Part shown: positions 21,679-31,651 of the stretch, in pieces
Numbering within the stretch: the first letter of the stretch is position 1
Layout of the letters: every line of letters starts with the position of its first letter
The notes under the pieces: generated by a model
Database searches by the model: none
The model's input: the letters and a program-made list of their open reading frames with translations, nothing else
What the model was told of the DNA's origin: nothing
Program-made: the position numbers and the translations under genes
DNA from: Madurella fahalii
Taxonomy: Eukaryota; Ascomycota; Sordariomycetes; Sordariales
Reading direction: 5' to 3'
Length of the DNA stretch: 64,000 nt
Assembly: GCA_029876055.1 (NCBI GenBank)
Contig: CM056876.1
Location: 3,968,001-4,032,000 of the forward strand

Positions 21679-24600
21679 ATGGACACCCCGCGCGAGTCAC
21701 CCCCTGAGGCCAGCGCCCCTGAAACGCTTCAACGACCTGACCCCTCCCAGCCCACCGGCGACGGTACCGGCGAGAATCCAAACTCCAAACCGACACCCTA
21801 CAGAGACGAAGACTTTGCCTTCATCAAGGACGACGGAGACGGCGAAAAGCCCGACAACAAAGTCTGGTTCCTGACGAAAAGCCGACTCCTCTCGTACAAA
21901 AACGCCGTCTGTCTCTTCCTCATCAGCCTTCTCCCCGAAGACCAACAATGGGCCTTCTTCGCCGTTTATCTGCACACGAGCGACATATTCGTTCGGCCTT
22001 TGTATACCTTGTCATTGGCTGCCGTTTTCGCGTCTTGGTACAATCCGCGTTTTGACGTCATGCGCCTGTGTCGACTGCTTATGCTTGTCGACGGGTTTCG
22101 AAGACGGGGCAACGAGGCGTGGAGGAACTCGTTGTCTAGAATGTTTGATCTTACGACGATGAGTATGTTCTTGTGGTCTGAGTTTGCAGGGGTGCATGCC
22201 TTTTTGTCTCCCCGTGCGCTTGACGAGGGGACACTTCTGCAGGTGTCGCCGTTTCTGGAGCCTGTCTTTGGTCCAGCGCAGTACTGGCCGCATGTGATCG
22301 CCCCACTGCTGCCGGGGCTGCTGTTGTTTCTTCCTAGAGGGTCTGTCAATGGGTTTATACCTGAGAGTAAAAGGCAGGGGATTATTATTGCCCTTTTCTC
22401 AAAAGCATGCATGATGATCCTGCCAAAGCTGATGATGTTCTTTCAGTGGGCCATTTTTGGCATCCTTGCGTGGCCGGATTTCGACTACCCCATCATGGCG
22501 GTGGAGTTTTTGCTGTGTTTTGTTGTCTGGCAGTGTCTGGACGTCAATATTCAGGCGGCGTATGCGGCATATCTGTTTATCAACCAGTGGACACACTGGA
22601 CGGTGCAGAACAAGCGCCGCGGTGCCGTGCCATCGGCTCTGTTGTTGAGAGAAAGAACCGGCACAACGTGGTTCGCCATCACATGTCTCGCCATGCAGAT
22701 CTTTGAGATCACCTGGGGTCATCAGATCGCGGAATGGGGCACCATGGACCTGGGCGTGAAGGTCTGGCTGCCGCTTTTGACAGTGCTTGTCTTAGGCATT
22801 TATCTGCTCAAGTACGGTCTGGGAATCCGACTGCACAAGTTCAAGCACCGACCGATCAAGGAACGGAATGGTATTCGACTGCTGCGACTGCATCCCCAGC
22901 CTCGGTTTAGGAACTCGCCGTTGCAATGCGATATCATCCACGTCAAGCTCGGTGAGGTGCCGCCGTATACTGCGGTTTCCCATCGCTGGGGCGCGCCGGG
23001 AGAGACGCAGGAGATCATTCTCATTGACGAGGCGCCGTTTCTGGTGTCTTCGAACATCCACTCACTGTTGCTTGCCAAGCGTTCCATCACGAAACACGTC
23101 GTCTTGTGGATCGATTCGATCTGCATCAACCAGGATGATGAAGTAGAGAAGAGCCGACAAGTCGGGATGATGCGGGGGATATATGAAGAAGCGACGTCAA
23201 CTCTAGGTTGGCTGGGGGATGACACCGGAGCTGAAAAGGCATTTTTGCTCACGTGCCGCTTACACGACTTGAAAAGCCCGGAAGAACTTGCTGCCCTCCG
23301 CAGGGAAAAAGACGCCGGCTGGTCAGAGCTGGAGCATATGCTGAAGAACCCATGGTTCCAGCGAATATGGATAATCCAGGAGGTGGCTGCCTCTACAAAC
23401 CCCCAGCTCAGGTACGGTAAGTTTGAATTCAGCTGGAGGTGGTTTACCGCGGGTTTGCTTAAGCTGTTGATGTTGAGCGCGCAACTCAACGCTCAGAGAA
23501 AGCCAGCATTAGATACTCTGTGCCACTACACGGGTTACATGAATATCTTGATTATGGAGAACATCAGGAGACAGGTGGACGAGGCGGACTTGCTCAGAGT
23601 CAAGGACATGTTGAAGCTCGCCCGCGGCTTCCAGGCAACCCTACCGGTCGACAAGGTGTATGCCCTTCTTGGCATTACCGATGAACGCAACGCACCCCTT
23701 TTTCATCCAACCTACCTGAGACATGATTCGAACGAAGAAGGTGTATCACACATCGGTCACGCGACCAATGACCTGTTGATGATCATGAAAGCTATAGGTG
23801 ACATCCTGGGCTCCATCTCAGGGGAGGAACGCACACTTCGAGGCCAGGCCATGACCAAGAACGCCAAAAAGAGTGCCCGGCACCTGATGAGGCTATACCG
23901 AGACTTAGTTAGATCGGAGGCAAGAGTGGACCGTATTATGGACGGGAAGCCAGACTTGGAGTTTCGTCAGATGCAGGCCAACTATTCGGAGCAGACAACC
24001 CCGGAAAGGGTCTACACCGTCGTGGCCCGCGACGTGATTCGACAGGGAGACTACGCGGCGTTTGTTGCACATGCTGGTATTGGATTCCGCAGGAAAAAGA
24101 CGTTCAAGAACCTCCCGTCTTGGGTGCCTGACTGGTCGACTAATGTCAATACTTTAATGCTGCCGCGTTTAGTAACACCTTCGAGCCAGCCCAAAGCTAT
24201 ATCCCCGATAAAGAAGGACGAGGACGCGGATGGATATGACGTCTCTATACAACCCAGCAAAGAAGCGGACTTTATCCAGGACGGTGGCCCCAGTTTTTTA
24301 TACCTCAAAGTTGCCGTCCAGAGCAAAATCACACATCTCGTACCGCTGACGACGCCGATCGACGCCAAAAAGATCCTTAGAGCAAAAGACGCCACGAAAC
24401 CGGCCAACATGCTAGCCAAGCAGATGCGACGGGACTACGAAAGGGTACGCACCAACCACAGGAAAGCGCTCGATCTTGCCAACCAGCACTGTATGCACAA
24501 GTATGCGACTTCAGAGTCGGTCACCTATGCGTTTGCTCGCACAATGGTGGCGAATACACGGACGATAGGTCATTTTCAGATGGAAGGTACGGATTGGGAT

Positions 24601-25467
24601 GTGGAGAAAGGGAAGGCGGACGTTCTGAGGGATACCAGTACTAATAATGATGGGGATGATGAGGTGGGGGCAGGGACTAGTACGGACAGTACCGGTAGTA
24701 CTCATTGTAAGAGTGACAGTGTTGTCGGGGTTGACGACAAGCTGTGGGAGACGGACGAGAAGAAAGCCGCGGCAAGGTGGTTCTTAATCAGACACATGCA
24801 GTGTTCGCCGAATTTTAGGGTGGCGCAGCTCATTCTGACAGATATCGCGCCGTCTTTTGCGTCGTACTCATTTGAAAGCGGTACGAGTGAGAAGCGGGTC
24901 GGCAAGACGGGGAAGAAAGTTGAGAAGAAAACCGGTGCCGGGAAGGAAGCGCAGAACAAGGAGGAGAATGAGAGAAAGAATATAGAGGAAAATGAGGAGC
25001 AAAAGAAGGATGAGGGCAAGGAGGGGAAAAAGGACGAAAGAAGGGAGGAGAAAAAGGAACTTCGTGCCACTACACCCTCCAACAGCATCTTCTCTGTCAG
25101 CACCGACTCCATCAACCCCCTTCACCTTTATACAGGCGTCGCAGATTACACCCTCGATCGTCAATTCGTGGTCACCGAGTCCGGGGACATGGGCCTTGTC
25201 CCGAACGGCACTGAGATAGGAGATCTGTTAGTCGCCGTTAGGGGATGGAGCCGGTGTTTTGTGCTGCGTCCGGCCGTCTTCTCGAACAAAGACCCAAATA
25301 CCGAGGAAAGTGAAGATGAGGATGAGGATCAAGCGGTGAAAATGAAGAATATTGTGTTGAAGGAGGGAATTGGACCAGATAAGATGTGTAGGCTTGTAGG
25401 GGAGGCGTATGTCCATGGGGTTGATTGGGAGAAACAGGACGAAGGAGAGTGGTTTGCGCTGTGGTGA
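21679..25467 (+). CDS. Large HET-domain protein with N-terminal membrane domain
   Basis: Intronless, 1,262 residues. The first 60 residues are Pro/Asp-rich. Residues about 75-400 hold several hydrophobic helices (for example LFLISLLPEDQQWAFFAVYL and VWLPLLTVLVLGIYLLKYGLG), so the protein is probably membrane-anchored. The HET domain follows: YTAVSHRWG ending near residue 438, LWIDSICINQ at 476-485, then GWLGDDTG and WFQRIWIIQEV. After it comes a region with KVYALLGIT, the usual second HET landmark. Residues about 1070-1135 are a Lys/Glu-rich charged segment, probably coiled or disordered. The C-terminal block GDLLVAVRGWSRCFVLRP...LVGEAYVHGV is typical of HET proteins that lack other effector domains. 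The start is the ATG at 21679. Confidence 0.9.
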   Translation: MDTPRESPPEASAPETLQRPDPSQPTGDGTGENPNSKPTPYRDEDFAFIKDDGDGEKPDNKVWFLTKSRLLSYKNAVCLFLISLLPEDQQWAFFAVYLHTSDIFVRPLYTLSLAAVFASWYNPRFDVMRLCRLLMLVDGFRRRGNEAWRNSLSRMFDLTTMSMFLWSEFAGVHAFLSPRALDEGTLLQVSPFLEPVFGPAQYWPHVIAPLLPGLLLFLPRGSVNGFIPESKRQGIIIALFSKACMMILPKLMMFFQWAIFGILAWPDFDYPIMAVEFLLCFVVWQCLDVNIQAAYAAYLFINQWTHWTVQNKRRGAVPSALLLRERTGTTWFAITCLAMQIFEITWGHQIAEWGTMDLGVKVWLPLLTVLVLGIYLLKYGLGIRLHKFKHRPIKERNGIRLLRLHPQPRFRNSPLQCDIIHVKLGEVPPYTAVSHRWGAPGETQEIILIDEAPFLVSSNIHSLLLAKRSITKHVVLWIDSICINQDDEVEKSRQVGMMRGIYEEATSTLGWLGDDTGAEKAFLLTCRLHDLKSPEELAALRREKDAGWSELEHMLKNPWFQRIWIIQEVAASTNPQLRYGKFEFSWRWFTAGLLKLLMLSAQLNAQRKPALDTLCHYTGYMNILIMENIRRQVDEADLLRVKDMLKLARGFQATLPVDKVYALLGITDERNAPLFHPTYLRHDSNEEGVSHIGHATNDLLMIMKAIGDILGSISGEERTLRGQAMTKNAKKSARHLMRLYRDLVRSEARVDRIMDGKPDLEFRQMQANYSEQTTPERVYTVVARDVIRQGDYAAFVAHAGIGFRRKKTFKNLPSWVPDWSTNVNTLMLPRLVTPSSQPKAISPIKKDEDADGYDVSIQPSKEADFIQDGGPSFLYLKVAVQSKITHLVPLTTPIDAKKILRAKDATKPANMLAKQMRRDYERVRTNHRKALDLANQHCMHKYATSESVTYAFARTMVANTRTIGHFQMEGTDWDVEKGKADVLRDTSTNNDGDDEVGAGTSTDSTGSTHCKSDSVVGVDDKLWETDEKKAAARWFLIRHMQCSPNFRVAQLILTDIAPSFASYSFESGTSEKRVGKTGKKVEKKTGAGKEAQNKEENERKNIEENEEQKKDEGKEGKKDERREEKKELRATTPSNSIFSVSTDSINPLHLYTGVADYTLDRQFVVTESGDMGLVPNGTEIGDLLVAVRGWSRCFVLRPAVFSNKDPNTEESEDEDEDQAVKMKNIVLKEGIGPDKMCRLVGEAYVHGVDWEKQDEGEWFALW

Positions 25468-26361
25468 TGTTTTTGGGCGTCTGGCATGTTCGGACTCTCG
25501 GTTGGTAACATGGAAGACACAAAATCCCCACTTTCCTGCTTTTATAGTTAAGCTGAGGCGTCCGACCAATCACGAGAATCTTTTATGGGTGACTTTGCGG
25601 AGTTCGGCACCTGCCCTAGTTTTACAAACCTTACCGCGTCAGGAAACTTAACCGTAACACCAGTCCCCGACAACTCATCAGAATAACTTGAGCTGCGGCC
25701 TACACAATATCTGCAACGGTTTAACAAAACCCACTAATCTTCCCAACTCCCTCTGGGCTTTTTAAACTGGAAAAGGCAGGGTCACTTTCGATGCCACCTG
25801 TGCTCGCAGGATGTGCTCGCAGGATGTGCTCGCTTTACTAAAAGGATTTCTTGGATCTGCAACCATCTCGACGACTTCAACTTTCAGAATTTCGGTGTCT
25901 ACATCCGACAGCAGCATTTGGCGAAACGTAAACGCACATGTGTCCGGAAGAGAGGCTAAGACTAGGATGGGGCTCTATAGAGTTGCAAGTCGTGCGTCTT
26001 TTTGGTTGAGTCAACCGCAGACCAGAGCAGACCGCGATATGGTGCCTGCAGGCTGCAATGGTGGCGCTCTTCGCATTTTGAGATGGTTTCATTGGACTAT
26101 GTCTTAAACTTGATCATATAGGAAGAGAGCGATACTCAGCCCACGGCCTACGTCCCCTCCTTCGAGACGATTCAGATATCCTTCCGAACCTGTCGCTTTA
26201 CCTTCGGGATTTCGATAGCCTCCAGGGTGATAATGATCCGGAAATTTTCTCAGCCCTCCCTAAGGAAACGCAGCTTGCGTCTTTTGAGAACCGAAAGAAC
26301 AACACCTGCCTGGACGAGGGAAACCGTTGTCTTTGTCATTCCTTTCCCCCAAGCAATGTGG
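25468..26361. other. Intergenic with a small tandem repeat
   Basis: At 25800-25833 the 13-mer GTGCTCGCAGGAT is repeated about 2.6 times. Otherwise only short frames without support. Confidence 0.45.
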
Positions 26362-26919
26362 TTATGCATGAGACGGACGCAGCGGCCGTCGTCCCTGGGC
26401 CTGTGCCTGGCTTCGAAAAGTCCTGCTGCGTCTAATTCGCCGGCGTTGAGGGCCAAAATCCTGCCCTTCGACGCTCTCATATTCGTCTGAAACCTCGGGA
26501 ATTTTAAAGGAGCCCCCGGGGTTTATCGGCGACTCATTAACGGTCGGCAAGGGGCTCGGCGTCGAGGTAGGACTGGGCGGAGGCCGCCTGCGCCGCGACA
26601 TGGCTCAGCACTAGCAACAGCACACAAGGCACAGGAAGACGGCGACGACAACCCCGGTGATGGCGCCGACTGCCTGGCTGAAAAGCCCGGTGGCGGCGGG
26701 CGGTCTTTTTGCACCAGAACCTTCACGCCCAAGCTGCTGGTTGATAGCGCCCCCGAATGGACCGAACTCCTCGCGGGCGGGAGAATTCTCGCGGCAGCTG
26801 TCAGTGAAGTTACCGCCGCAGTGGCTGGATAGAAGAGAGCAGGTAAGACGGCAAGTCGCTGCAGGAATTGCTGCCAGATACACCAGATTAGCCCAGTTAC
26901 AGGTCCAGGATCTGGGCAC
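26362..26919 (-). pseudogene. Decayed single-pass membrane protein with Cys-rich ectodomain
   Basis: Read on the minus strand from about 26919. A Trp/Cys-rich segment (SWTCNWANLVYLAAIPAAT) leads into CRLTCSLLSSHCGG and CREN, then a linker, then a transmembrane helix (AVGAITGVVVAVFLCLVCC). Directly after the helix, in the same frame, are TAG (26613-26611) and, two codons on, TGA. The frame then continues into a basic, Ser/Pro-rich tail (MSRRRRPPPSPTSTPSPLP...) to a stop at 26362. Ectodomain, helix and Arg-rich tail in one frame suggest a type I membrane protein broken by two point mutations. A very short intron around the stops is the alternative. No ATG or signal peptide was found upstream. 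Confidence 0.4.
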
Positions 26920-27871
26920 ACAGATGTGGGCCCAGGCAGCTACTAGCTTAGGGTTTAGAGATCTACTCTTTTATATTCCTGAGCTATGTATATTAACAAT
27001 GAACAATATTACGTACAGTTACCCGCTTCCACAACTATAACACTGTAGCTTCCTTACCTGACTATAGGCGCTAAAGGAAGTTAACTCCCTCAGAGACCTG
27101 ATATATATAGTGAGTTAGGGAAAACTGTCCCCGCGGATCTTGGCTCTTTGATTAGACGGAGGCGGTTGCAGGGCATCAATAATAAAAAGGGCAAGGCGCT
27201 GTTAAGCTAGCAAGAGTTCAGTAACTAGTTTAGCTAGTGGGGCACACACGAACTATATGGCTACACCATAATTTTCACTGTCAACTGATGCGCGGTCTAG
27301 ATAGCGCACCTGTGGGGGAAATGCATCTTTTGCAGCTCCGGCGACTTCGAACGCGGTTCGATCAACGGATCAAGACGGCGGAGGCTGGAGCCTTGCATCC
27401 TTACTCACATGCTCTACGTGGCCCAACACTGCCGCGATTTTGGATACTCTACATTCCGCGAAAGTTTGATGATTGGATAAACGCGGCGAATAACAGTAAT
27501 CATCAGAGAATTGATAATGGTCTCGGTCGGCTCGGGGCTTCTCATCTTGCCAATGCAGACTGTGTGCCCCGCACCGAGTTATCGGAAAGCCTTTTCTCCT
27601 CGCGATTCCCGTTCCATCGGAGGAGCTCTGAAAAACCGGAGGACACAGGCAGCTGTCGTTTTCGATACCCTGCGGCTGGGCATCAGCGTGGCCCGGTCCG
27701 ATGAGTGGGCGAAGAGGCGAGGCAACGAGGAGACAGTACGCATGATATGATTCGATGGTAAGAGCGCAAGCAGACAGAATTAAACGACTTCGATGCTGAA
27801 CACTGACGAGATCAGTACGGGACAGCATGTATCCGACTACGTAAATCGCGGCCAAGTCTCAGACACTACTA
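26920..27871. other. Intergenic, no gene seen
   Basis: Short frames only. It may hold the missing 5' exon of the decayed membrane protein, but no signal peptide was found. Confidence 0.35.
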
Positions 27872-28951
27872 TCACAACCCCCAAATCAAATCCCCCAGGA
27901 ACTTCCACAACACCGCCTCCCGCCAGCCCTTCTCCTTCCACGCATTGGCCGTGGCCGGAAACATATCCACAACCCCTATAATCGTACTGTCATGCGCAAA
28001 CACAAAAAACACATCCTCCCTCGCATCCGCCGCCTGCGCCTTCCGCACCGTCTCCACCGCCAAGGGAACATCATGGCCCATGGCGAGACCGAAAAAGGGC
28101 TCGTCCGGTTTCCTCCCGCGGCGGACGTTCAACGCCTCGAACGCCGCGCCGCCGGGACACGCGCTCCACCGCGCGCGGAGCGCGTCGGGGAGGGGCAGGT
28201 CGAGCCTCGGTGGGATGGGGAGGTGGGGCGAGGGCCGCAGCTGCGCGGCGTGGTGGCACAGGTCGCCGCCCATGAAGACGAAGGTGTCCGGATCGGCGGT
28301 GGTGCGCGCGAGGCCCGAGAGGTGGCCGACTGCGTGGCCGGGGGTGTCGAGGAGGTAGAAGGAGCCGTCGCCGAAGAAGTCGAAGGCGCGGAAGGCGCCG
28401 GCTTCCAGGGGCGGGGACTGGGCGGCGAAATCGATCTCGACGAGCTTGCGGCCTTTGAAGTAGCGCTCTTGCACGGGGCTGTCCGGGCCGGTGGGGTACC
28501 CTGGGAGGAAGGCGGCCTTGAAGCCGGGGCCGACGACGAGGTCGGTGGTCTCGGGGAACGTGGACGGATCGCCGATGTGGTCCCAGTGCCAGTGACTCCA
28601 TATGATGCTGCTGATCTCGGATGGGTCGACCGAGTTCTCCTTGAGGATGTCGGCGATGTCCTTCTCGACCCTGACCGACCACCCGGTCTCCCCGATCCGA
28701 CCCACGATTGAGGGGGCGAACGAGGTGGTGAAGTCAGGTGGCACGGCGAGGTCGAACAGCGCCTTTTGGCCGGTGGAGCTTTGAATTAGGAAGGACCATG
28801 CGGGAATGGGGGACAGCTCGTCGAAGCCGTCGACCTTGGGCCCGGCCAGGAAGAAGTCGGGTTTCACTTTGGTGACTCGGACCGTCGAGTCGATGATGCT
28901 CACCTGTGCGGTGGCCCCTGCCGGGATGTCGAATAGCGTTTTGGAAGTCAT
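27872..28951 (-). CDS. Metallo-beta-lactamase-fold hydrolase
   Basis: A single exon of 359 residues. The metal-binding signature HxHxDH is SHWHWDHIGD (H120, H122, D124, H125). Further ligands expected for the fold are visible: H206 in DTPGHAVGHL and D230 in FMGGDLCHHA, and a late histidine in FAHDSTI. The domain starts near residue 50 after a beta-rich N-terminus (AWSFLIQSSTGQKALFDLAV). Fungal relatives include lactonase-like and secondary-metabolism hydrolases, so a dizinc hydrolase acting on an ester, lactone or thioester is likely; the substrate is unknown. There is no signal peptide, so it is probably cytosolic. The start is the ATG at 28951 (MTSKTLFDIPAG). Confidence 0.9.
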   Translation of the reverse strand: MTSKTLFDIPAGATAQVSIIDSTVRVTKVKPDFFLAGPKVDGFDELSPIPAWSFLIQSSTGQKALFDLAVPPDFTTSFAPSIVGRIGETGWSVRVEKDIADILKENSVDPSEISSIIWSHWHWDHIGDPSTFPETTDLVVGPGFKAAFLPGYPTGPDSPVQERYFKGRKLVEIDFAAQSPPLEAGAFRAFDFFGDGSFYLLDTPGHAVGHLSGLARTTADPDTFVFMGGDLCHHAAQLRPSPHLPIPPRLDLPLPDALRARWSACPGGAAFEALNVRRGRKPDEPFFGLAMGHDVPLAVETVRKAQAADAREDVFFVFAHDSTIIGVVDMFPATANAWKEKGWREAVLWKFLGDLIWGL

Positions 28952-29437
28952 GTTGCGAGCACGTTGTTATCGCACATCGCCGAATCCTTCGAAGGTCACT
29001 TGCGCGGGTGTAAAATCAAGCCGACTACGAGCGTCAAACCGGTGTCGGCCAGTGACTACCAGTTAGTGTTCTTGGCCAACAAATTGCGCACCTGGCCCTT
29101 GATGATCTCCGCGTCATTGCCAGCGGCTGAAGCGGTGGGTCACCTGACTTCCCTTGAGGAATTCATTAACGTAGGTAAGGTAACCTTGACCAGCGAGTGA
29201 TTATGCACTGTGTAAGAGAAACAGCGTAAATAATTACCTACAAAGATCCGAGTACTAAAAAACGCTTCTCCAATTGTTAACTTATCTTTAGTGTTACGGA
29301 ATTTCGTATATCGTGATAGTCGATACGCGTAGGATATACGCGTATCATACTTGCCACGGTACCGAAGTGAAGCCAACATCGTCGGCACTCGGACGCTTTT
29401 CTAACTCAATCCTAATGAATCACCGCACTGATGCCGC
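28952..29437. other. Intergenic, no gene seen
   Basis: Lies between two minus-strand genes: the 3' flank of the IFI-like gene and the promoter of the metallo-hydrolase. No motif recognised. Confidence 0.4.
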
Positions 29438-30176
29438 TTATGCTCTCCCCCATGTCATGCCCAGTCGCTGGAGGAAAGACATGATTGACCCTTTCGGAAC
29501 GTACCCACCGTATGTAGCTTGGAACCACGACGCAAAAGTTCCTTGGAAGTAACAAACCGTTAGCTTCTGGTCTTGACTATCAATAGTAGGAATTTGGATG
29601 ATATGCCGCAACCGGCTTACCTTCGATCGGCCCTTCGATGCCAAATCCCAGGAGTTCCAACACCCAAGGCATTAATCGCGCCAAGACGCCGAAGGCTACC
29701 AGTGATAGCAGGACCGAAGCGGCAATCTCGAAGGGATGCTCCTTAACATAGGCGACGAGGTCGCTGAACAGCTCCTGGGCGACAGCGACGGCACCATCGT
29801 AGGCATCGGAGAGCGCCTCACCCCACGTCTCGCGGCCCGTCTGCTTCAGTGTCTGCTCTAGCGCGTGTAGCACCCGCTCGGCCAGCCAGTCGGACCAGCC
29901 CTCGGCGCCAACAGCGTCGTCGAGCCGCCGCACCAAGCCGGGCCCGGCTTTTTCGGCGCGGCAGAGGATTTCGATGACTTCTGCGGCGGTCTTGTCGACG
30001 TCGTCGGCCGACTTGCTAATGGTGGCAGGCCTGGCAGATGGAGCGGGGTGAACGGGTGGCTTCTCGTCAATGACGGTATATCGGTAGGGCTCGGCCGGGC
30101 GTGGGTAAGAGTGGCCCGGGCTCTCGGGCGAGCAGCAGAGGCAGGAAAGCAAGCTCTGGAAGTCCATAGCGACCAT
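29438..30176 (-). CDS. IFI6/IFI27-like small membrane protein, two exons
   Basis: Exons 30176-29621 and 29541-29438 are joined by a 79-nt intron (GTAAGC...TTCCAAG), giving 219 residues. The N-terminus carries a CLCC cysteine pair (possible palmitoylation) and a Pro-rich stretch. A helical region follows (residues about 60-140). The C-terminal 70 residues have a hydrophobic helix (EIAASVLLSLVAFGVLARL), then LLGFGIEGPIEGTFASWFQ and GYVPKGSIMSFLQRLGM. That pattern (G-x-x-GP, small residues, then a Gly/Ser-rich second helix) is the ISG12/IFI6 family of small hydrophobic proteins. Animal members are organelle-membrane proteins linked to apoptosis; fungal members are uncharacterised. The splice is well supported because the motif spans it. 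An alternative start is the ATG at 30167. Confidence 0.75.
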
Positions 30177-30848
30177 ACCTTTTCGAGTCCAAAGAACTGC
30201 TCGGTTATTAGTGACTTTGTTGCTGCGTTAGGGAGTTACCACATTCAGCTCGGCGTTAAGCTGATGAAACAGGTGGAAGAGCGGGGGAAATCCATGTTAA
30301 CATTCGTGAGGAAGGAACTTGAAGAGCATCCAGCGTCAGGTAGGCCTCCGTGCATGCGACAGGGTCGCGAGCCAGCCACATCCCGTCACTAGCCCAATCG
30401 GCGCTGCAGCATCGCCAGCTGCGGCCTCGGAAAATTGCAACTCGAAGCCAATGGGTCAACATAAAAATCTCATCAGAGAGTTTCCCCGCACTGTCTCGTT
30501 GTCATGACAGCATGGAACGGATAAAAAATGGATTACACCTAGACACTTGGAATTCCTTGCTTGCTGCAGGATTCGGGTTTAGGTACCAACGAAGGGTCAT
30601 ATTAATTAGCTTCCAATATTTATATTTCTATACCCAAAGTACGTTACTGCACAGGAGCTGTTAGTCCTTGAAATGATCAGAGACCCCTAATTGCCATCTG
30701 CCCTCCGTATCGTAGGCTTGTATAGCTCTATTGAAAGAACGCGGATAGCCCTAACTACTGAAGGTGCAAAAAGGAATGAGTTCCCCGCAGGATTCAGCCA
30801 CCAGGGCGTTATAACTCTGGCATAAGTAGCTCGTTCCCTCTAGTTAGG
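30177..30848. other. Intergenic, no gene seen
   Basis: Promoter side of the IFI-like gene and 3' flank of the BTB gene. No element recognised. Confidence 0.4.
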
Positions 30849-31651
30849 CTACGATTTGCTAGGAGGTGCCGGCCGTGAGATGCGCTCCCAGTACTCCACA
30901 AATTCCTTGCTATTTGAAGTCAGCGACCCATCCCGCACAGGTTCCCGCAACCGAGAGCATTCAAAACTTACCCCGTATCGCTACACCAGCCATGGTGAAA
31001 AGTAAGCGACTTCCCGACCTCGGCCCATCGATAAGTCTCTACATCGTCTTTCAGCCCAGAGCAGCCGACAACGCACGATCTTTTGGAGCATGGATTCCGC
31101 CCCTCGGCTTCGTGTCCACAAATGAGTCGGCGGACTACGTTGATATCATTCCTGACCAGTTGGGTCGAGACAATATCGCTCCTCCAAGTCGACGTAGTCT
31201 GGTACCCTCCCTGGATTTTGTCATCTTTGAAGGAAGAGCTCCACACCGTCGAGGAGGTGATGCAGTTCAGGTACAGCTGGTCGGTGAGCCACCGCTCCAA
31301 CTTGGGGATCCGGAAGTGCCGTGCTTCTGCGAGGATGTCGGCGTAGAGCTTGTAGTTGTGGCCTTTCTTTTGATCGTAGGACAGAGGGAATATGCCCCGC
31401 CGGAGATATTTTACTATGTGTTGGAAGACTTCGGGGTCCGAGTCCACGAAGACGGTGCCATCATCTCGGAGCGCGGCTCTCCAGTCGCCGCGGAAAAAAT
31501 CGCGGAAGTATTGGCTTTTCTCGGCGAGAGTCGGGATAGCAGTGATAAATCGTTGCCCGGAGACATCAAGGGTAATTTGCTCGGCGGGATGTATGGTCAT
31601 CAAGTCGCTGTATCGCGGTGGTTCGCCGGGGACCGGGGCTGTGATGTTCAT
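30849..31651 (-). CDS. BTB/POZ (T1-type) protein
   Basis: Exon 1 31651-30972 and exon 2 30909-30849, separated by a 62-nt intron (GTAAGT...AAATAG, CTGAC branch-like), give 246 residues. The BTB_2/K+-channel-tetramerisation fold is at residues about 24-125: ITLDVSGQRFITAIPTL, then FRDFFRG, then VFVDSDPEVFQHIVKYLRRG, then LYADILAEARHFRIPKLERWL. Such proteins commonly form oligomers and act as adaptors for cullin-3 ubiquitin ligases. The remaining 120 residues have no recognised domain. Without the small second exon the frame would end at TAA inside the GTAAGT donor, which itself argues for splicing. The start is the ATG at 31651 (MNITAPVPG); the frame is open above it but lacks family features. 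Confidence 0.75.

Noticed and set aside
27992..28711. 239-codon plus-strand frame and 203-codon minus-strand frame
   Set aside because: Shadows of the metallo-beta-lactamase gene in GC-rich DNA.
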